Made by a program: the position numbers and the translations under genes. From Parachlorella kessleri (Eukaryota > Chlorophyta > Trebouxiophyceae > Chlorellales > Chlorellaceae), in contig BBXU01001805.1 in assembly GCA_001598975.1 (NCBI GenBank), positions 1 through 23,996 on the forward strand: a DNA stretch of 23,996 nt. The letters are read 5' to 3'. Of this stretch, positions 20,791 through 23,996 are shown piece by piece. Each line of letters starts with the position of its first letter. The stretch's first letter is position 1. Below the pieces are notes generated by a model. It ran no database searches. It saw nothing but the letters and a program-made list of their open reading frames with translations, and was not told the origin of the DNA.

Positions 20791-22401
20791 TCATTCCTGC
20801 CACAGCAGCCCGCCACACGTGTTTACCAGCCCCTCTGCCTCCGGCTCACTATATTCCCAAGCCGCCACCCCTTCCCTGGCCAGTGACGCAGCCAGGTCTG
20901 CCAGCATCAGCACCAAAGCGCTGGTAGCAGGCCCGCTGAGCAGCGCTAGGCTCCTCAGCGTCAGACGCCGATCCCGAGCAGTTGCCAGCAGCTTGCATAG
21001 GGCTGGGAGACAGTGGCACTCCAGCTGTGAGAGGCCGTACTCATGGGCGAGGGACAGCAGAGCAAGCAGTGGGGGCGCTGCCTCGGCTGCTGCTCCGCGG
21101 GGGCTTGTCGGCTGTGGGCTAGCATCTGCCAGGGTTGTATTGATGGCCTGCAGCAAGTTCGCTGAAGGTTGGCAAGGACATCAGACGTGCCGCCACATAG
21201 GAGTCCTTTGATCTTGGTGGGTGCATGCACACCCCGGTTGGTGCATGCACATCCAAGACACTGTGGCACCTCTCTAGCATTTGTAGAAAGCTCCATGTCT
21301 GAGCGACCAGAGCAAGCTCCATATTGCATTTTGCAGTACATCACAGTCCCAAGGGTTCTGTAGACCAGGCCAACCTTGCGGCATTGCAGCGGGCCTTGCA
21401 TCATTATGAAAAGCCAAGCCCCTACTGGACTTGCCTCCAACTGGGCTTCCGCTAGGCCCACTGCTGCTGACTCGCACTTGGCCCGCAAGCTGTCAGACTG
21501 GAACAGGGTGGCAACATCAAGGAGTCGCCTCACATCTTGGATTGCATCCTCGTTGCATCCGCCCTGCTCGCAGCAGCAGAGGTGCGGCGACGTATGAGCA
21601 TCAACAATATCAAAACCGACTTGCTGGGTCGACAAGGTAGCTACCTCGCATGTTGGGATGCCCTGCGATGCTCCAGTAGGGATGACCTCCCTGCCTTCCA
21701 CTTCAGCACCGCCACAGCAACAGGCTAGCTCACCGCAGTAACTGGGCGCCCAGCGTCATATGCGTGCTCCAAGAAGAGTTGCATAGCTGCGTCATCGAGC
21801 AGGCAGCTGAATCGACTGCTGTCCATGCTGCCAAGGGCCATGCTGCGGCCGCTGTCCATGCTGCTGAGCGCAAAGCTGCGGCCGCTGTCCATGCTGCTGA
21901 GCGCCATGCTGCCGCTGGTAGCCGTGCTGCCTGGGGATATTCTGTCCAAAACAGAGGTTGCGGCTGTGGGACTTCCAAAAACGCTGCTGCCAGGGGTGGC
22001 GGGTGGGCTGATTTCCAGATCTTGGAGCTTAAGAGTGACCCTGGGAGGCGGCGGCCGCTCCTTTCTGGCCACCGCGCTTGTGGGTATGGCGGCTCCAACC
22101 TTGGGCAGGACGCAGCACTTGAACACCTGGAGCAGTACCAGGGTGGGGCACTGGCTAAGCCAAGCTCCAGGGGCCAGTACCAGGCCCCATTACTTGCAGC
22201 TACCTTAGCATGAGCAAGCCATGAGTAAACTACCTGTTGAAGCAGGCCGCTATTGCGTTGCACCAGCTGGCTGTGCACTGGGAACGCCACTGGGTTTTCT
22301 TGCCCCACAACTAGCTCCAAGTCGGCCGACTCCCTCAGGAACCTGCTTTGGGCCCCATGTCGGCCCTCTAGGTGCGTTGTCGAAAGCAGAGTTGGAGTCA
22401 T
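20791..22401 (-). CDS. BTB/POZ-domain protein, 348 aa
   Basis: Four minus-strand exons, all in phase 0, give 348 aa: 22401-22234, 22126-21734, 21563-21435 and 21147-20791 (TGA stop). Exon 1 has the BTB opening (ADLELVVG, then FPVHSQLVQRNSGLLQQ, with the usual D and H). Exon 2 ends with the next BTB element, DDAAMQLFLEHAYDAGRPV. Exon 3 reads DVRRLLDVATLFQSDSLRAKC, the helix pair that closes a BTB fold. The last exon has LLALLSLAHEYGLSQLECHCLPAL, a similar helical segment. BTB proteins usually act as cullin-3 adaptors or oligomerisation modules, but no kelch, ankyrin or NPH3 partner is visible, so the target is unknown. Exon 2 inserts a Ser/Pro-rich stretch with 11-residue repeats inside the BTB fold. 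Intron 3 begins with GC (GAG, then gcaagt). Start ATG at 22401 is the first in the exon-1 frame before the domain. Confidence 0.82.
21813..21915 (-). repeat. 33-bp tandem repeat in BTB exon 2
   Basis: About three 33-bp units encode variants of SGRSMALSSMD (for example SGRSFALSSMD and SGRSMALGSMD). The unit length is a multiple of three, so copy number can vary without breaking the frame. It lies between the first and second BTB segments. Confidence 0.85.
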
Positions 22402-23231
22402 GACACTGTCACATGCGCTCGCTAATAGATACGGAGTGGCGGTGAAAGGCGGCTACAGTCGCGGTACCTGTCGCATGGCCTTCATTTGCGTGCAAGTCGC
22501 TAGGACAGTCCTTAACCTGAACAAAATCCCGTTGGGAGATTTGCGCTTCGACGCCGCTGAGGGGTGTACTGGTTCGAAAGTGCCTTATCACAAGGATGGT
22601 ACCTAGTAGCCGGGGAGGGTCCGCTGCCCGTGTCCTAGGCGTTGGTTTGGCTTTATGAGTCTAGCCAAAGTGAAAGGCATGTCAGCAACCCACAAACCAG
22701 CCTGGTGTCCGCTGCGCACTGACATTCCAGCCTGGCGGCGCTGCACCCTTTAGTCTGTCATTGGTGGCAGGCAGCGCGTACAGGGAGGAGATAGGGGCGA
22801 ACTGGACTTATTTAGGGTGGCAGGTGATGCAGTCAGAGAGGAAGTACGGGTGTACTGGACTTACGGGGCTTGGTTCACTGATGATGGGTCTTACTTGCTC
22901 CGATTCTGATCGAGTGGATCTCTCCCCGAGACAAGCTGAGTCCTGACAGCCGGTTTGTAGGCTTAGACTGCTGCCTCTGCTTCGCAAACCGTTTATGACA
23001 AGCTCTGAAACCTGTGGCTTGGACATTCTCTACAGAATATTGGACGACGCCAGGTGTACAATCCCTGTCTGTACAACAGGCCATGCAAACATCCACAACA
23101 CAACTTTATATATTAGCTTATCAAGAGTGCATAAGCTCTTCGCCGTCAAGTTGACACTAGATAAGACAGTACACCTTGCAAAATCATTCTCGCGGTGAGA
23201 CACTGTTAACCCGACACTATCATATACACAG
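22402..23231. other. Intergenic region between BTB gene and dihydroorotase
   Basis: Both flanking genes are on the minus strand, so this stretch holds the dihydroorotase 3' UTR (high-coordinate side) and the BTB promoter (low-coordinate side). No TGTAA on the minus strand and no recognisable coding sequence, RNA gene or long repeat was found. Confidence 0.5.
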
Positions 23232-23725
23232 CTAAGCCTCCATCACAGACCAGAGACATTCCTGCCCCGCCCACATAGGCACAACAAGCCCCTCGCCAAA
23301 CTCGTAAGTGTCAGGCACGCTCCAGGGCTGCCGCCGTAGAATGAGTTTGTCTGCATAGCAAGTATGACAGGTTGCTCGCAGCTTTAAAACATCAGTGAGG
23401 CCACAGCATTTGTCAGCCACAGGTCACTCTACACACACTACTTGCAGCAGGCAGCTATGCCGTATTTGCACCCCTCTTCAGGCTTCACAGCTGGTGCAGA
23501 CACACCTGGACATGCTGCCCCTTCCTACCCTACTTGTTAACAGTCTCAATATAATCCATCTGTGCCCAGCTGACCTGTGTTGCGCGGGAGGCCGTAGAAG
23601 TCAGGCCCATTGAAGCTGGCAAAAGCCTCAAACTTGTCAAGCGCCCCAGCTTGCTCAAACGCATGTGCATAGAGTGCCAGCGCTACAGGCGCGCTGTAGA
23701 TGCCGGCGCACCCGCAGGCCGACTC
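23232..23725 (-). CDS. PYR4: Dihydroorotase, last two exons (5' partial)
   Basis: Dihydroorotase closes carbamoyl-aspartate to dihydroorotate, the third step of pyrimidine synthesis; in plants the bacterial-type enzyme is organellar. The exons are 23725-23575 and 23350-23232, joined in phase 1 and ending in TAG (23234-23232). The first reads [19 protein letters not shown], then [18 protein letters not shown], the block that follows the catalytic Asp/His region in E. coli PyrC. The second reads [10 protein letters not shown] and ends [17 protein letters not shown], the standard C-terminus. Metal ligands, the carbamylated Lys and any transit peptide are in exons beyond the window, so targeting cannot be judged. 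The acceptor gcgcag before 23725 follows a CAG-repeat-rich intron. Confidence 0.92.
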
Positions 23726-23760
23726 CTGCGCAGCACACGAGCCTGTCAGAAGCCATGGAA

Positions 23761-23786
23761 TGCTGCTGCTGCTGCTGCTGCTGCTG
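23761..23786 (-). repeat. CAG/CTG microsatellite in dihydroorotase intron
   Basis: About eight TGC/GCA triplets lie some 35-60 bp upstream (on the gene strand) of the acceptor of the penultimate visible dihydroorotase exon. On the gene strand they read CAG, so each unit could resemble a splice acceptor. The intron continues to the window end with no further exon recognised. Confidence 0.85.
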
Positions 23787-23956
23787 ATCTTCAGACTAGC
23801 CACAGGAAGAGGGTGCCTACAGCCTAAGGTGGAAGGTGGGCAACGAGCAAAAACACTAACACTAGGATATGGAAATGCAAGCACAGAACCTTCAACTGCC
23901 AATAGCCCATTCTCACTGCAGCAGGGAGCTTGCTGAACTGTACTCGGAGGAGAGAG

Positions 23957-23996
23957 GTGTGTGTGGGGGGGGGGTCGGGGGGGTGGGGGGTGGGGG
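23957..23996. repeat. G-homopolymer-rich window edge
   Basis: The last 40 bases are almost only G on the plus strand, broken by single T or C bases. This is compatible with an intronic poly-C tract on the gene strand, a G-quadruplex-forming run, or poorly resolved sequence at a contig edge. Confidence 0.7.

Noticed and set aside
21764..22213. 149-codon plus-strand open frame with Ala/His repeats
   Set aside because: It is the antisense shadow of the 33-bp repeats in BTB exon 2; the minus strand has the recognisable BTB domain and consistent splice phases.
23726..23902. Poly-Ser extension upstream of the dihydroorotase exon
   Set aside because: It comes from reading the CAG microsatellite of the intron; the family has no such segment and a good acceptor sits at 23726-23727.
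1..23996. Defence system, gene cluster or CRISPR array
   Set aside because: All recognisable genes are eukaryotic housekeeping genes with introns and unrelated pathways; no regular spacer-repeat structure was seen.

Overview
The window is nuclear DNA of a eukaryote, most likely a chlorophycean green alga (Volvocales/Haematococcus-like). This rests on very intron-rich genes (roughly 100-200 bp exons, introns of hundreds of bp), GC-rich coding sequence with Ala/Gly/Gln-rich insertions, a B12-independent methionine synthase, a bacterial-type dihydroorotase fragment and a TGTAA-type polyadenylation motif. The genus is an inference. There are no bacterial operons, CRISPR arrays or viral genes.

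Layout: (1) 315-6941, plus strand: the C-terminal 950 codons of VPS50/syndetin (EARP tethering complex) in 14 exons; its 5' end lies outside the window. (2) 6942-8348: intergenic sequence with the VPS50 3' end and METE promoter region. (3) 8349-19396, plus: a complete METE (cobalamin-independent methionine synthase), 18 exons joining in phase to 812 aa with all zinc ligands. (4) 19397-20790: convergent intergenic region. (5) 20791-22401, minus: a complete 4-exon BTB-domain protein, 348 aa. (6) 23232-23725, minus: the last two exons of dihydroorotase (pyrimidine synthesis), whose 5' part lies beyond the window. The genes are unrelated housekeeping functions, as is normal for a nuclear locus, and do not form a pathway.

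The unusual material is inside METE. Intron 4 (2.3 kb, GC-AG) holds two copies of a tRNA-like core with matching Pol III A/B boxes. Each copy is clamped by long complementary arms, and the arms differ completely between copies while remaining self-complementary. The same intron carries a degenerate ~70-bp repeat family. In the C-terminal half, three separate local duplications (period about 80-100 bp) have copied pieces of exons 12 and 16 into the neighbouring introns with their splice sites. Two copies are stop-containing (poison) cassettes, one is an in-frame alternative acceptor beside a zinc ligand, and one is an in-frame 24-nt mini-exon. GC-AG introns are also frequent (three in METE, one in the BTB gene).

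All exon boundaries were read by eye from splice consensus, phase continuity and remembered family resemblance. No alignment, RNA-seq or folding program was available.
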